A stretch of DNA of 64,000 bases from an uncultured Eubacteriales bacterium. Lineage in GTDB: Bacteria; Bacillota; Clostridia; Oscillospirales; Acutalibacteraceae. The stretch lies in NCBI GenBank assembly GCA_934488615.1, contig CAKSSJ010000005.1:1-64000 (forward strand). The letters run 5' to 3'. The notes beneath the pieces were generated by a model. It was not told where the DNA came from, searched no databases, and saw only the letters and a program-made list of their open reading frames with translations. Below are positions 50,700 to 59,143 of this stretch, one piece after another. The position numbers were made by a program, and so were the translations under genes. Position 1 is the stretch's first letter. Each line of letters starts with the position of its first letter.

Positions 50700-51965
50700 T
50701 TACGAGCGGGCCTGTATCGGCGTTGAGAAAAAATCCGTATAAGCCTTGCCTGCATTATAGAAGTTTTCCCAAAGCTTTCTGGAATTTGTTCTGTAAAAAT
50801 CCCTTTCGGATTTATCCATACCGTAAAAATATTTTATAAAATCAACGAACTCGTTGACTGAAATTTTTTCGTTCATGAGCTGACCGTTGTATCCGTTTTT
50901 GACGATTTCACGCACACCCCCGACATCGGTCGAAATAATAGGGATACCGAACGACGCCGCCTCCATCATGGAAACGGGCAGTCCCTCGCTCTTGCTCGTG
51001 CTGATAAAAAGATCAACGGGAGTGTTGCGGTAGAACCTATAGACCTCGTTGTTCGGGATATTTCCGAGGAATTCCGCGGTCGTTGATTTTAAGCGCATTT
51101 TAGCCGACTTTTCAAGCTCGGCTCTCCTGTTGCCGTCGCCGATATGCGTCCATCGGATACTGTAATCCCCCGATTTTTCCAGCTCTTCAAGAATATCAAT
51201 AATCTTATCTATACGCTTTATATCCGTAATCAGCGAACAGGAAACTATGTGCAGACCGTTTTCCGACTGCATTCCCAAGCCGCCGTCCACGGTTCCGAGA
51301 TGCGCCGTTTTCACCTTATCGGCATATTTCGGATATCTCGACGCAATATGCTCTGTTCCGACATCGGAGCAAGGGTAAACCGCGTCGCAGTTTTCAAGCA
51401 AGAAGCTTCTCAGCGGAAGATAATTCAGCGCATTTCTTTCTTCATAAACATCGTAGCCGTGCGCTCTGGAGATCAGCTCAACCGTCTTACCCTTATCGGT
51501 ATAATATTTTTTAAGCAATACTCCTACAAACGCGGTTGCGAAAAACCAGTAGCTGTAAACCGTGATTTTATCGTAGCCTTCGATATTGAATTTTTCGAGA
51601 GCCTTCAAGCATTCCTTATAGCTTCTGACGGAACGGTTGCAGAAATACTCAAAAAACATTCTCTTCCTGAAATCCGAACCGATCTCGTCCTTATCCCATT
51701 TAAAATACTCGGTCGGTGAAACAATGTTGCTCAGACCCTTGAAAATATCGCCTGTTCTTGCAATTGACTGCTTCTTTTCGGATACGTTGTAATATTCAAT
51801 GCCCTCCGGCATTGTTCTCATCATCGGAGCGCCGGGGTCAAGCTCGATCGGCAAAATAATAACGCGGTCAAAGCTCTCTTTCAAAAAGACAACCTCGGAT
51901 TCAATATAAGTTTCACTAATTCCAAACGGGAAGCCGCTTGTTATCATAATCAGGCATCTTTTCAA
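50700..51965 (-). CDS. Glycosyltransferase family 4
   Basis: A 421-residue GT-B transferase. The C-terminal half has the GT4 donor site: VSCSLITDIKRID, then FISTSKSEGLPVSMMEAASFGIPIISTDVGGVREIV, of which SEGLPVSMMEA is the EX7E motif. It probably builds the repeat unit that the next two gene products polymerise. Start TTG at 51965 is chosen because GGGGTGA precedes it; ATG at 51947 is the alternative. First gene of the exopolysaccharide operon. Confidence 0.9.
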   Translation of the reverse strand: MKRCLIMITSGFPFGISETYIESEVVFLKESFDRVIILPIELDPGAPMMRTMPEGIEYYNVSEKKQSIARTGDIFKGLSNIVSPTEYFKWDKDEIGSDFRKRMFFEYFCNRSVRSYKECLKALEKFNIEGYDKITVYSYWFFATAFVGVLLKKYYTDKGKTVELISRAHGYDVYEERNALNYLPLRSFLLENCDAVYPCSDVGTEHIASRYPKYADKVKTAHLGTVDGGLGMQSENGLHIVSCSLITDIKRIDKIIDILEELEKSGDYSIRWTHIGDGNRRAELEKSAKMRLKSTTAEFLGNIPNNEVYRFYRNTPVDLFISTSKSEGLPVSMMEAASFGIPIISTDVGGVREIVKNGYNGQLMNEKISVNEFVDFIKYFYGMDKSERDFYRTNSRKLWENFYNAGKAYTDFFSTPIQARS

Positions 51966-51995
51966 AAAATCACCCCGAATCGCACGAATCGTTTT

Positions 51996-52024
51996 ATTTT
52001 AACATTTATTCGACATTATGTCTA
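51996..52024 (-). promoter_or_regulatory. Promoter of the exopolysaccharide operon
   Basis: Minus strand: TAGACA (complement of 52019-52024), 17-base spacer ending TGT, TAAAAT (complement of 51996-52001); extended -10 form. Confidence 0.7.
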
Positions 52025-52058
52025 CATTTTTTTCCGAATTCCTGTTTTTACATCATTT

Positions 52059-53435
52059 TCAGCGGCATATTTCTGCAATTACCTCGGTGAATATTGCCGC
52101 CGCAGTCAGGATATCATCAATCGGCATGAATTCATTTGCACCGTGCATATTTGTCACGGTGTCACGGCTTATCGCACCGAAAGCGACGCCGTTCTCAATA
52201 TCGTGAACATAGGTTCCGCCGCCCATGCTGATGCACTCGCCCTTATCGCCGCTGTAATCCTCATATACGCTGAGCAGGGTCTTTATAAAATCCGAATTTT
52301 CGTCAACATAATGAGCCTCTCTCATTTCCGTATCTTCAATTTCAAAACCGTGCTCCGCCAGTCTTGCGGCTATAACCTCTGCGCAGTTTTCCTTTGTCGC
52401 CGACATCGGCGTTCTTGTGTCAAAGCAACCGTCAAATTTACCGTTTTCAAATCGGACAACATCCAATGTCAGCGTAAGACGTCCGAGCATGTCGCTCATA
52501 TCGACGCCGAGCGCTTCGCCGTTATATTTTCCGTGCGGAAACAGTGCTTTGATATCCGAAATAAATGCCGCACATTTACTGTCAAAATCAATATAACTCA
52601 GCAATTCAAACAGTGCCGTTATCGGATTGTTTCCGTTCTCGGGAAGCGATGCGTGAGCCGATGTGCCCGAGCAGATAACGGTTTCGCCGTCAAATGTAAA
52701 TCTTGCGCTTGTGCCCATTGCTTCTTCGGCGGCACGACCGAACTCCGCTTCGGTCACTCCGACAAGCTCCGCCTTTGCAAAAGCCGGCACGGCGTTTGAC
52801 GCTTCGCCTGCGTCAAAGCTTTTTATGTATTTCTTACAGTCCGAAAAATCGACCGTTCTGTAAAAATGCTTAGTAAATCTACCCTTTTCCCCGTTTGTAA
52901 CAGGGAAATTTGCATCGGGAGTAAACGCATATTTCGGGTAAGGATTCTTTGAAAAATAATATTTAAGGTCGCCGCTTCCGCACTCCTCGTCCGTTCCGAG
53001 AATCAAGCGGCAATTTTTGCTGACGGGCAGGTTGAGCTCCTTGACCGCCTTCATCGCATAAAGCGCGGCAACAGCAGGACCTTTGTCGTCGCTGACTCCC
53101 CTGCCGAAAATCATACCGTCCTTTTCGACAACGGTATAAGGGTCGGTATCCCAGCCCTCTCCCGCAGGTACAACGTCAAGATGCGCCAAAATCGCCAGCT
53201 CCTGCTCGCCGTCGTTAAGATCGACTGTGCCCGCATATCCGTCGCAGTTTCCTGTTTTAAATCCGAAGCTCTCCGCCTTTTTAAGCGCAAGCATAAGCGC
53301 TTCATAAGGCTTTTGACCGAAGGGCTTGCCCTCCTCGGCAGTGCCGCGCACGCTCTGTACCGCGACAAGCTCGGATATCGTTTTTATCATCTCATCTTTT
53401 TTATTCCTGAAGTAATCAATAATTTCTTTTCTCAT
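52059..53435 (-). CDS. pepV: M20 family metallodipeptidase (PepV/Sapep)
   Basis: A 458-residue zinc/manganese dipeptidase. Ligands appear in AILAHLDVVPAG (His, Asp), GRGVSDDKGP (bridging Asp), LGTDEECGSGD (catalytic Glu and ligand) and near the C-terminus GGGTYVHDIENGVAFG (His). A long insertion (about 180-340) is the lid of the PepV/Sapep type. It degrades dipeptides in the cytoplasm. The ATG at 53435 shares its A with the TGA of the upstream zinc-ribbon gene, so translation is coupled. Confidence 0.93.
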   Translation of the reverse strand: MRKEIIDYFRNKKDEMIKTISELVAVQSVRGTAEEGKPFGQKPYEALMLALKKAESFGFKTGNCDGYAGTVDLNDGEQELAILAHLDVVPAGEGWDTDPYTVVEKDGMIFGRGVSDDKGPAVAALYAMKAVKELNLPVSKNCRLILGTDEECGSGDLKYYFSKNPYPKYAFTPDANFPVTNGEKGRFTKHFYRTVDFSDCKKYIKSFDAGEASNAVPAFAKAELVGVTEAEFGRAAEEAMGTSARFTFDGETVICSGTSAHASLPENGNNPITALFELLSYIDFDSKCAAFISDIKALFPHGKYNGEALGVDMSDMLGRLTLTLDVVRFENGKFDGCFDTRTPMSATKENCAEVIAARLAEHGFEIEDTEMREAHYVDENSDFIKTLLSVYEDYSGDKGECISMGGGTYVHDIENGVAFGAISRDTVTNMHGANEFMPIDDILTAAAIFTEVIAEICR

Positions 53436-53623
53436 CAAAACTCACACTCTGCATTACATTTTTCTGTTTTAACGAGCGATCCCTTTTCGACCGTTCCGTT
53501 CTCCGCTCCGCACCACGGGCAATAGATATGATCCTGCGGCGCCGTCAAGTCGGGGTTGAGCGGAATATCAGTATTCCTGACAACTTCAAAACGCTTATAG
53601 CAACATTCGCATTGCTTTTTCAT
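53435..53623 (-). CDS. Small cysteine-rich zinc-ribbon-like protein
   Basis: A 62-residue protein starting MKKQCECCYKRFEVV with a second pair in YCPWCGAENG; CxxC...CPWC is a zinc-ribbon arrangement, plus another Cys in the tail (KCNAECEF). Start at 53623 is chosen for GAGGTG upstream. It is translationally coupled to pepV and follows a T-rich hairpin. Role unknown; possibly a small nucleic-acid- or protein-binding factor. Confidence 0.65.
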   Translation of the reverse strand: MKKQCECCYKRFEVVRNTDIPLNPDLTAPQDHIYCPWCGAENGTVEKGSLVKTEKCNAECEF

Positions 53624-53641
53624 TATGTACACCTCTGTTAC

Positions 53642-53694
53642 AAAAAAGAGTTGCCGACCGAGGAAAATTGGCACACTTCCCCCGCTACAGCAAC
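53642..53694 (-). terminator. Probable terminator/attenuator before the zinc-ribbon gene
   Basis: GTTGC (53650-53654) pairs with GCAAC (53690-53694), with further imperfect GAGGAA/TTCCCC pairing inside; on the minus strand CTCTTTTTTG follows. The stem is long but imperfect. Confidence 0.45.
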
Positions 53695-53722
53695 CCCGTT
53701 TAATCTATATCTCTTTCATTGC

Positions 53723-54370
53723 TTATCTGCGGTCACCGAAAAGGCTCTGTCTTGCCTTTCTGATTTCGGCAATATTCGACGAGAGAACCTCATCGCTGTT
53801 CTTCATAATATCCTCAACGAACTCTGCGGCCGCGGAACGAATTTCGCCTGCCCACTTATCCGCCTTTGCTTTTGTATCCTCTGCCTGATTGTTTGCGTCA
53901 AGAATAATTGCATCTGCCTGGCTTCTTGCATTCCTGACAATATTCTCCGCCTCGGCAGTCGCCTGAGCACGGACACGGTCGGAAAATTCATGTGCAAGTC
54001 TTGTGATCTCAGAGGATTCGATCATCTGCTTTGCCTGCTCGGATGCCGCCGAAAGAGTTGATCTTGCGTTTGCCTCGGCAGTTGCGGCAATTCCCGATGC
54101 CTTTTCCTTAGCGGCGCTGATTATTCCGTCCGCCTCGGTCTGAGCGGAAGAAACGATTGAGGAAGCCTCATTGTTAGCCTTAGTTATAAGGTTATTGTGA
54201 TGAGCAACGACCTCCTTCGCCTTTTCAAGCTCGATCGGCAGTTCGTATCTGATATCCTCAACGCACTGCTTGATAGTCTCGGCATCAACAGCAACCTTTC
54301 CCGAAAGAGGAATTTTGCTGCCCAATTCAATGGTATCTTCAATTTTATCAAGTAAGCCCTGTACGTTCAT
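53723..54370 (-). CDS. Coiled-coil protein resembling ATP synthase subunit B/DivIVA tails
   Basis: A 215-residue, Ala/Glu/Lys-rich protein almost entirely helical (about 30-190), with repeated 11-residue-like patterns (AKEKASGIAATAEANARSTL; NEASSIVSSAQTEADGI) as in subunit b-type stalks. It has no membrane helix, so it is not a true F0 subunit. Genes of this type often follow coaD in Clostridia, sometimes annotated as ATPase. It lies two bases after coaD. Scaffold or cell-division role is possible but unproven. Confidence 0.65.
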   Translation of the reverse strand: MNVQGLLDKIEDTIELGSKIPLSGKVAVDAETIKQCVEDIRYELPIELEKAKEVVAHHNNLITKANNEASSIVSSAQTEADGIISAAKEKASGIAATAEANARSTLSAASEQAKQMIESSEITRLAHEFSDRVRAQATAEAENIVRNARSQADAIILDANNQAEDTKAKADKWAGEIRSAAAEFVEDIMKNSDEVLSSNIAEIRKARQSLFGDRR

Positions 54371-54372
54371 CG

Positions 54373-54864
54373 TTAATCTTCCTTTCTTCTTATTCCTTTA
54401 ATAATATCATCGAGCACCTGCTCGGGAACAAAATCCGAAACATCGCCGCCAAGCTCGCAAACCTGCTTGACGATGCTTGACGAAAGGTACATATAATCGG
54501 CACCCGCCGTCACAAATACCGTTTCAACATCGGGGTTAAGCTGTTTATTGGTAAGCGCCTGCTGGAATTCATCTTCAAAGTCCGATACGGCGCGCAGACC
54601 CTTTACGATCGCGTCGGCTCCCTTTATCCTTGCATATTCCGCAAGCAGACCGTCATAGAAATCAACCTCAACATTCGGCAGATCCTTAACACATCTTTCA
54701 ATAAACTCAACTCTTTTTTCGGGAGCAAAGCATCCTATCGGCTTTTTCGGATTGATCATAACAACGACTATAACTCTGTCAAAAAGCTTTGCCGCCCTTG
54801 TTATTACGCTGAGATGACCCTTTGTAACAGGATCAAAACTACCCGGACATATAGCAGTTTTCAT
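54373..54864 (-). CDS. coaD: Pantetheine-phosphate adenylyltransferase
   Basis: Fourth step of coenzyme A synthesis: 4'-phosphopantetheine plus ATP gives dephospho-CoA. A 163-residue nucleotidyltransferase with PGSFDPVTKGH (HxGH-type motif as TKGH, 14-17) and the C-terminal SSSIVKQVCELGGDVSDFVP. Its ATG overlaps the rsmD TGA by four bases, the classic rsmD-coaD pair. Confidence 0.96.
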   Translation of the reverse strand: MKTAICPGSFDPVTKGHLSVITRAAKLFDRVIVVVMINPKKPIGCFAPEKRVEFIERCVKDLPNVEVDFYDGLLAEYARIKGADAIVKGLRAVSDFEDEFQQALTNKQLNPDVETVFVTAGADYMYLSSSIVKQVCELGGDVSDFVPEQVLDDIIKGIRRKED

Positions 54865-55412
54865 CGGCTCTCCTCCTCGCTGATACGGTAAACCGTTATG
54901 CCGATTTTTCCGTACTTATAGTCGCGGTAAATCGAAAAATCTCCGACAGTCTGCGGCATCTCCTCTCCGTAGGGGTGTTCGCACACGATCACTCCGCCGT
55001 CGTTGACATTCTTAACAGCATACGGAAGTGTATTTTGCAGGATTCCCTTTGAGTACGGAGGATCCATAAAAATTATATCGTATTTTTTTCTGTTGCCCTT
55101 AAGGAAAGTTACCGCTTCTGTGCGGATAACCTCGGCATTGTTCTCAAGCTTTGTGGATATAAGATTTTTCTTGACGATGTCCACGCTCTCGGCGCTCATA
55201 TCGGTAAAGGTGGCATAAGCCGCTCCTCTGCTGAGCGCTTCAATTCCGAGCTGACCCGATCCCGCAAAAAGATCGAGCACACGTCTGCCCTCCAGCTCAA
55301 ACTGGATTATGCTGAAAATAGCTTCCTTAACTCTGTCGGTCGTCGGGCGGACGTCCTCGCCCTCCAATGTTTTGAGAACCCGTCCTCTTGCTGTTCCCGT
55401 AATTACACGCAC
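54861..55412 (-). CDS. rsmD: 16S rRNA (guanine(966)-N2)-methyltransferase
   Basis: Methylates G966 of 16S rRNA. In the 183-residue protein VLDLFAGSGQLGIEALSRG is the SAM site and FMDPPYSKG the catalytic DPPY. Begins with GTG at 55412 (GGGAG upstream), MRVITGTARGR being the usual N-terminus. Overlaps coaD by four bases. Confidence 0.95.
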   Translation of the reverse strand: MRVITGTARGRVLKTLEGEDVRPTTDRVKEAIFSIIQFELEGRRVLDLFAGSGQLGIEALSRGAAYATFTDMSAESVDIVKKNLISTKLENNAEVIRTEAVTFLKGNRKKYDIIFMDPPYSKGILQNTLPYAVKNVNDGGVIVCEHPYGEEMPQTVGDFSIYRDYKYGKIGITVYRISEEESR

Positions 55413-55466
55413 GGCGCAAGCTCCCTTCCTGAAATCAAATTTATATACATCTTATTATCACATTTT

Positions 55467-57305
55467 TTACCTTGTGTTGTCAACATTTTTTCTAAAATAA
55501 TCATAAACTTTTTGCGCCGTGGCTCTGTTTATTCCCTCAACACGGCAAAGTTCGTCAATTTCCGCATTTTTCACCGCCGTGACGGTCTTAAAATGCTTTA
55601 AAAGTGCCTTGGCTTTTTTCTCGCCGATTCCGTCGATTTTTGTCAGCGTACCGCCGAGCGAGGATTTCTGATGCTTCGAGCGGTGATAAGAAATTGCGAA
55701 GCGGTGAACCTCCTCCTGAATCGTCGAAACAAGCGTAAATGCCTGACGCTTGGAGTTGATCGCAATTTCGCCGCCGTCATATGCAATGGCTCTGGTTCTG
55801 TGCTTATTATCCTTAACCATGCCGTAAACGGGAATATCATATCCGAATGCGCGCACGATCGGCAAAACGGCGTTGACCTGTCCCTGTCCGCCGTCAAGAA
55901 GAATAAGATCGGGCAGAATTCCGAAGCCCTCGCCGCTGTCCTTTTCTTCCTCATATCTGTTAAGCCGACGTGAAATGACCTCAGCCATCGAGCCGTAATC
56001 GTCCTGACCGTCAAAGCCCTTTATCGCAAATCGGCGATAGGATTTTTTGTAAGGCAAGCCGTTTTTGAAAACGACCATACCTGCAACATTGTCACTGCCT
56101 GCCGTGTGCGAAATATCGTATGACTCAATCATAACGGGCGGCTTCGGCAGATTAAGAAGCCTTGCAAGCTCATCGAGGGCCGCCGTAGCCTTTGCGTTTC
56201 TGCCCATGCTCAAAGCAAGCTTCTGCGCCGCATTGTTCATGCACATCGTCATAATCTCGACCTGTCTGCCGCGCTGAGGAACGTTGATCTCAACCTTGCG
56301 GCCTGCGTTTTCGCTCAGCCATTGCACAAGCAGTTCCCTGTCGTCAACCTCGCCGTCAACCGTAATAAATGGCGGAATGTGCCTGCCCATAGAATAGAAT
56401 CGTGTTATAAGCTCACGTCTCGCCTCGGGGAGTGTATCTATTTCGTTAAATAAAAACCATTCGTTGTCCCTAAGCCTGCCGTCATAGAATCGAAGAACGG
56501 AGAGACAGTATTTTTCATCGGACTGAGCAATTGCAAAAACGTCCTGTTCCCTGACGTCCGAGCCGACAACCTTTTGCTTTTCGTTGACCTTTTTAATTGA
56601 ATTTATTCTGTCTCTCAGCTTTGCCGCACGCTCAAAATCGAGTCTTTCGGCGGCGGCTTCCATTTCCTCTGTCAAGTCCTTGATTATTTTTGCGCTGTCA
56701 CCCTGCAAGAACTCAAGCGCCGCATTGACCGCCTCGTTATACTCGGCACAGCTTATCTTACCTGCGCACGGAGCGGAGCACTGCTTTATGAAATAATTCA
56801 GACAAGGTCTGCTTTTGCCGATCTCCTTCGGAAAGCTTTTGCCGCAGCGCGGAAGCATAAAAATCTTCTGCGCCTCGTCAACGGAATTTGATACGCTGAA
56901 GGAGCTTGTATATGGTCCGATATAGCGTGCGCCGTCGTCCGCCTTCTGCAAAACGGAGCTGATTTTCGGCCACGGGCCCTCACTGACCCTGATGTAGCTG
57001 TAGCCCTTATCGTCCTTCAGGAGAATGTTATATTTCGGCGAATACTGCTTAATAAGCGAACATTCCAGAACGAGCGCTTCAAACTCGCTGTCGCAAAGAA
57101 TATAGTCAAAGTCAAAGACGTTTTCGACCATCTTTCTGACCTTTATTGAATGGTTGTGCTGTGAGCCGAAATACTGGCTTACACGGTTTTTCAGCTTTTT
57201 CGCCTTGCCGACGTAGATGATCTCACCCTTTGTATTCTTCATCAGGTACACACCCGGAGTCAGCGGCAAGGACATTGCCTTTTTTCTCAATTCATGAATG
57301 TCCAT
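55467..57305 (-). CDS. uvrC: Excinuclease ABC subunit C
   Basis: Makes the dual incisions of nucleotide excision repair. A 612-residue protein: GIY-YIG nuclease (PGVYLMKN...IIYVGKAKKLKNRVSQY, about 15-95), UvrB-binding UVR motif (about 205-240), RNase H-like nuclease (ESYDISHTAGSDNVAGMVVF region) and C-terminal helix-hairpin-helix pair (LTKIDGIGEKKAKALL; LCRVEGINRATAQKVY). The ATG at 57305 is chosen (GAGGTG upstream). No LexA box is visible before it, unlike some uvr genes. Confidence 0.96.
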   Translation of the reverse strand: MDIHELRKKAMSLPLTPGVYLMKNTKGEIIYVGKAKKLKNRVSQYFGSQHNHSIKVRKMVENVFDFDYILCDSEFEALVLECSLIKQYSPKYNILLKDDKGYSYIRVSEGPWPKISSVLQKADDGARYIGPYTSSFSVSNSVDEAQKIFMLPRCGKSFPKEIGKSRPCLNYFIKQCSAPCAGKISCAEYNEAVNAALEFLQGDSAKIIKDLTEEMEAAAERLDFERAAKLRDRINSIKKVNEKQKVVGSDVREQDVFAIAQSDEKYCLSVLRFYDGRLRDNEWFLFNEIDTLPEARRELITRFYSMGRHIPPFITVDGEVDDRELLVQWLSENAGRKVEINVPQRGRQVEIMTMCMNNAAQKLALSMGRNAKATAALDELARLLNLPKPPVMIESYDISHTAGSDNVAGMVVFKNGLPYKKSYRRFAIKGFDGQDDYGSMAEVISRRLNRYEEEKDSGEGFGILPDLILLDGGQGQVNAVLPIVRAFGYDIPVYGMVKDNKHRTRAIAYDGGEIAINSKRQAFTLVSTIQEEVHRFAISYHRSKHQKSSLGGTLTKIDGIGEKKAKALLKHFKTVTAVKNAEIDELCRVEGINRATAQKVYDYFRKNVDNTR

Positions 57306-57341
57306 GGTATTCACCTCGGTTCTGTAAAAACTTCGTAAATT

Positions 57342-57372
57342 CAAAAACTGCCGCATAAGCATATGCGGCAGT
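57342..57372 (-). terminator. Terminator of the HPr-like gene
   Basis: CTGCCGCATAAG (57348-57359) pairs with the following TATGCGGCAG to 57371; on the minus strand TTTTTG follows the stem. Confidence 0.9.
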
Positions 57373-57393
57373 CATGATTTAATCAGTGGTTAC

Positions 57394-57657
57394 TTATACT
57401 GCGAAGCCTGAGTTTACAAGCTTAACAAGCTCATCAACAGCCTGCTCCTCATCGGGACCTGCGGCAATTACCTTAATTGTTGCACCGCCTTCAATACCGA
57501 GAGAAAGTACGCCGAGCAAGCTCTTTGCGTTTACTCGTCTTTCTTCCTTTTCGATCCAGATAGACGACTTGAAGCAATTAGCCTTCTGAATAAAAAATGT
57601 TGCAGGACGGGCACTGAGACCTACCTGATTCTGAACCGTAACGTCTTTTTCACACAT
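57394..57657 (-). CDS. HPr/Crh-like protein lacking the catalytic histidine
   Basis: An 87-residue HPr fold. The active-site block reads GLSARPA: Ser15 replaces His15, the residue phosphorylated by Enzyme I. Ser46 (NAKSLLGVLSLG), target of HPr kinase, is kept. This is the pattern of Crh, the Bacillus catabolite-repression HPr (which has Gln15). It should not transfer phosphate to PTS sugars but may serve as a CcpA cofactor when Ser46 is phosphorylated. The ATG at 57657 is chosen with GGAG upstream. No ptsI or hprK adjoins it. Confidence 0.88.
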   Translation of the reverse strand: MCEKDVTVQNQVGLSARPATFFIQKANCFKSSIWIEKEERRVNAKSLLGVLSLGIEGGATIKVIAAGPDEEQAVDELVKLVNSGFAV

Positions 57658-57745
57658 AACTGATATCTCCAATCAAAGTTAAATCCAAAAATCTGTTTTA
57701 AGGCAACATCGCACAATTAAGGCTTAAACCTTTCATACAACAGTT

Positions 57746-57773
57746 ATTATATCACAAAAGTTGTCATCGTCAA
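57746..57773 (-). promoter_or_regulatory. Promoter of the HPr/Crh-like gene
   Basis: Minus strand: TTGACG (complement of 57768-57773), 16-base spacer ending TGA, TATAAT (complement of 57746-57751). The gap to trmD (57774-57887) contains only an inverted GTGCATT/AATGCAC pair and no clear T run. Confidence 0.75.
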
Positions 57774-57887
57774 CAAATAAAATCGACTTTAAAATTATTT
57801 CGGCTTGTAGTCCAAATGTGAGGTTTTCAAAAAGTCCTCGTTTGTGCATTTTGTACACCGTTTGGTTTAAAATTTAATGCACATTGA

Positions 57888-58628
57888 CTATTTTTCGTTC
57901 TTATTATCCAACGATTGGAGATATTTCAAGTCTTTTCCGTTTAATTCGGCTTTTTCCAACAAATCGGGTCTGCGAGCTTTTGTACGCTCCAACGACTGCT
58001 CTCTGCGCCATTTCATTATATTGGCATGGTGACCCGTCAAAAGAACGTCGGGAACGGTTTTCCCGTGCCATTCATACGGTCTTGTGTACTGCGGATATTC
58101 GAGCAAGCCGTTATAATGGCTCTCCTCCTCGAATGCCTCATCGCTCGCAAGCACACCGGGCAGCATTCTCGTTATGCTGTCGGCAAGCACCAAAGCGGGA
58201 AGCTCGCCGCCCGTCAGAACATAATCACCGATTGAAATTTCTTCATCGACAAGCTCCTCGATAACTCGCTCGTCAATGCCCTCGTAATGGCCGCAGAGAA
58301 TGGCTATATTATCCATTTTCGCAAGCTCCTTGACCCTCTGCTGGTCGAGAGTTTTTCCCTGCGGAGACATATATATCAGGTGCGGACGGCTGCCGATCTC
58401 CTTTTCAAGCTCGGTGAAGCAATCAAATATCGGCTGACACTGCATTATCATTCCCGTGCCTCCGCCGTAGGTCGTGTCGTCTACTCGGCGGTGCTTGTCC
58501 GTAGAAAAATCACGGATATTGACGCAGTTTATTTCAACCAATCCGCTCCCCCTTGAGCGTCCGATAATGCTCTCATCGAGAACACGCTCGCACATCTCGG
58601 GGAACAATGTCATTATGTCAATTCTCAT
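57888..58628 (-). CDS. trmD: tRNA (guanine(37)-N1)-methyltransferase
   Basis: Methylates G37 of tRNA, preventing frameshifting. A 246-residue SPOUT enzyme: MRIDIMTLFPEM at the start, CGHYEGIDERV and SIGDYVLTGGELPALVLADS form the trefoil-knot SAM site. The ATG at 58628 overlaps the end of rimM by 11 bases. The usual rplS and rpsP neighbours are absent. Confidence 0.96.
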   Translation of the reverse strand: MRIDIMTLFPEMCERVLDESIIGRSRGSGLVEINCVNIRDFSTDKHRRVDDTTYGGGTGMIMQCQPIFDCFTELEKEIGSRPHLIYMSPQGKTLDQQRVKELAKMDNIAILCGHYEGIDERVIEELVDEEISIGDYVLTGGELPALVLADSITRMLPGVLASDEAFEEESHYNGLLEYPQYTRPYEWHGKTVPDVLLTGHHANIMKWRREQSLERTKARRPDLLEKAELNGKDLKYLQSLDNKNEK

Positions 58629-59139
58629 CGTCAAATATACCTTTCATCGGTCTTATCAGCACCCTGTTTGCCTTAACGTCGGTATCAATTACAACGCTCG
58701 GGATTGCAGGAATAAGGTATTCCTTTTCATCGTCCGCCATGATGTGCCAGACGTCATTTGCGCCCGTTTCGCTGACATCGGAGATTCTTCCGTATCGCTT
58801 GCCCTCGTCATCGACATCAAAGACCTCACAGCCTATAAGCTCCTCAATGAAGTAAACTCCGTCGGCAAGCTTTGCATCCGAGCGGCGCATGTAAAGCCGC
58901 TTGTTCCTCATCGCCGAAGCGGCTTCAACGGTGTCAATTCCCTCAAGCTTCATCAGCACAATATTTCCGTGCGGACGTGAGGAAATAACCTTGACGCTGT
59001 TTTTGCCCTCCGCGTCATAATACAATGTTTTAAATTGTTTAAGAAATTCGGGTGAATCCGCCCACGGATTGACACGCATTTCGCCGCGCACACCGTGAGT
59101 TCCGACGATCTGACCGACTGCAAGAAAATTCTTTATCAT
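58618..59139 (-). CDS. rimM: 16S rRNA processing protein
   Basis: Assists 30S head assembly by binding S19. A 173-residue protein with the N-terminal beta barrel (VGQIVGTHGVRGEMRVNPWADSP) and a PRC-barrel C-terminus (GVYFIEELIGCEVFDVDDEG; VWHIMADDEKEYLIP). AAGTGA precedes the ATG; it starts four bases after the alpha-galactosidase stop, so it appears to share that gene's promoter. Confidence 0.94.
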   Translation of the reverse strand: MIKNFLAVGQIVGTHGVRGEMRVNPWADSPEFLKQFKTLYYDAEGKNSVKVISSRPHGNIVLMKLEGIDTVEAASAMRNKRLYMRRSDAKLADGVYFIEELIGCEVFDVDDEGKRYGRISDVSETGANDVWHIMADDEKEYLIPAIPSVVIDTDVKANRVLIRPMKGIFDDEN

Positions 59140-59143
59140 AAAA

